Shown one piece after another: positions 39,592 to 39,888 of a DNA stretch of 39,888 nt; the first letter of the stretch is position 1, and each line of letters begins with the position of its first letter. The notes under the pieces were generated by a model, which saw nothing but the letters and a program-made list of their open reading frames with translations, was not told where the DNA came from and did not search any database. The position numbers and the translations under genes were made by a program. The stretch is from Bacillota bacterium (lineage in GTDB: Bacteria; Bacillota; Sulfobacillia; Sulfobacillales; JAIMBI01): NCBI GenBank assembly GCA_021797815.1, contig JAJZYZ010000020.1, positions 1 through 39,888 of the forward strand. Direction: 5' to 3'.

Positions 39592-39753
39592 GTGTACTGG
39601 CTCTTACTCCTCATGATCCTGGCGGTCTCCATAGCCATCGGAACAATTTTGAGCCGGCCGCGGGCGCAGGCTCGCGCGGCGCCAACGGCGCCGCGGCGTA
39701 TCCGGGCCGTACGAACCCTTCCCCGCAGCCGGGACGGCGGGGCTCGGCGTTGA
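39592..39753 (+). CDS. Small membrane protein between tatA and cysK
   Basis: A 53-residue protein with a single N-terminal membrane helix (YWLLLLMILAVSIAIGTIL) and a basic Arg-rich tail. The GTG at 39592 has AGGAG 7 nt upstream, itself overlapping the tatA stop. Its stop overlaps the next start (TTGA). No family is recognised. A longer reading starts at 39553 but would overlap tatA without a Shine-Dalgarno. Confidence 0.65.
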   Translation: MYWLLLLMILAVSIAIGTILSRPRAQARAAPTAPRRIRAVRTLPRSRDGGARR

Positions 39754-39888
39754 CGCTGGAGGACGGCATCGGGCGCACACCGCTCGTGGACTTAAAGCAT
39801 CTGTCCGGTGCGTCGAACAGCCGCGCGGTAGCCAAACTTGAGCGCGCCAATCCCGGCGGTTCCGTGAAAGACCGGACCGCCCTGGCCC
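39750..39888 (+). CDS. cysK: Cysteine synthase, N-terminal part (cut by window edge)
   Basis: The frame runs off the right edge; 46 residues are visible. IGRTPLVDL and AKLERANPGGSVKDR are the start of O-acetylserine sulfhydrylase-type PLP enzymes, the lysine in SVKDR being the PLP attachment site. The TTG at 39750 overlaps the previous stop (TTGA), so translation is coupled; no better start is seen. It would use the O-acetylserine made by the distant cysE. Cystathionine beta-synthase is an alternative, since only the N-terminus is seen. Confidence 0.85.
   Translation, partial: MTLEDGIGRTPLVDLKHLSGASNSRAVAKLERANPGGSVKDRTALA

Noticed and set aside
1-39888. Prophage, CRISPR, IS element or tRNA genes
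   Set aside because: I saw no regularly spaced repeats, transposase or integrase motifs, or tRNA T-arm sequences in the window. A tool search would be more sensitive.

Overview
The window is GC-rich bacterial chromosome, densely packed and almost entirely coding, with Shine-Dalgarno sequences of the AAGGAGG type and frequent GTG and TTG starts. A CodY-type global regulator, menaquinone genes of the MenF/D/H/B/E/A route, a YwfO-like HD protein and a GatD-type glutaminase point to a high-GC member of the Bacillota. The gene styles recall Sulfobacillus, Thermaerobacter and Symbiobacterium, but that placement is inference. I see no IS element, integrase, CRISPR array, rRNA or tRNA.

Layout. 1-9.2 kb holds peptide and amino-acid salvage genes (Ntn asparaginase-like protein, S9 peptidase, solute-binding lipoprotein), then a large Asp-box propeller protein translationally coupled to a SIS-domain protein. 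9.3-17.4 kb is mostly on the minus strand: a small membrane protein, a dienelactone hydrolase, codY, a D,D-carboxypeptidase, the operon cysE / unknown gene / threonine dehydratase-like gene, and an amidohydrolase. 17.4-20.4 kb is a tight plus-strand trio: HD phosphohydrolase, CsaA-like tRNA-binding protein, deacetylase-like protein. 20.35-22.85 kb is a minus-strand operon of an unknown gene, a response regulator and a histidine kinase. 23-26.3 kb carries superoxide dismutase with its own promoter and terminator, a lipoprotein and an unknown gene. 26.3-34.6 kb has an EamA transporter divergent from the menaquinone cluster menB-menE-menA-menF-menD-menH, with no menC. 34.5-38 kb is an envelope-stress-like module: ECF sigma factor and short membrane partner on one strand, and on the other a DUF4097-like exported protein, a duplicated-hairpin membrane protein and an MscS channel. 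38-39.9 kb has a degenerate YbaK-like protein, gatD, tatA, a small membrane protein and the start of cysK.

The most interesting regulatory material is the ECF intergenic region with back-to-back TGAAA elements, the dyad-rich codY leader with a CodY-box-like core, and a promoter whose -35 element contains the stop codon of the upstream gene. The best candidates for undescribed biology are the ECF module, the HD/CsaA/deacetylase operon and the Asp-box/SIS pair. None is proven from sequence alone.
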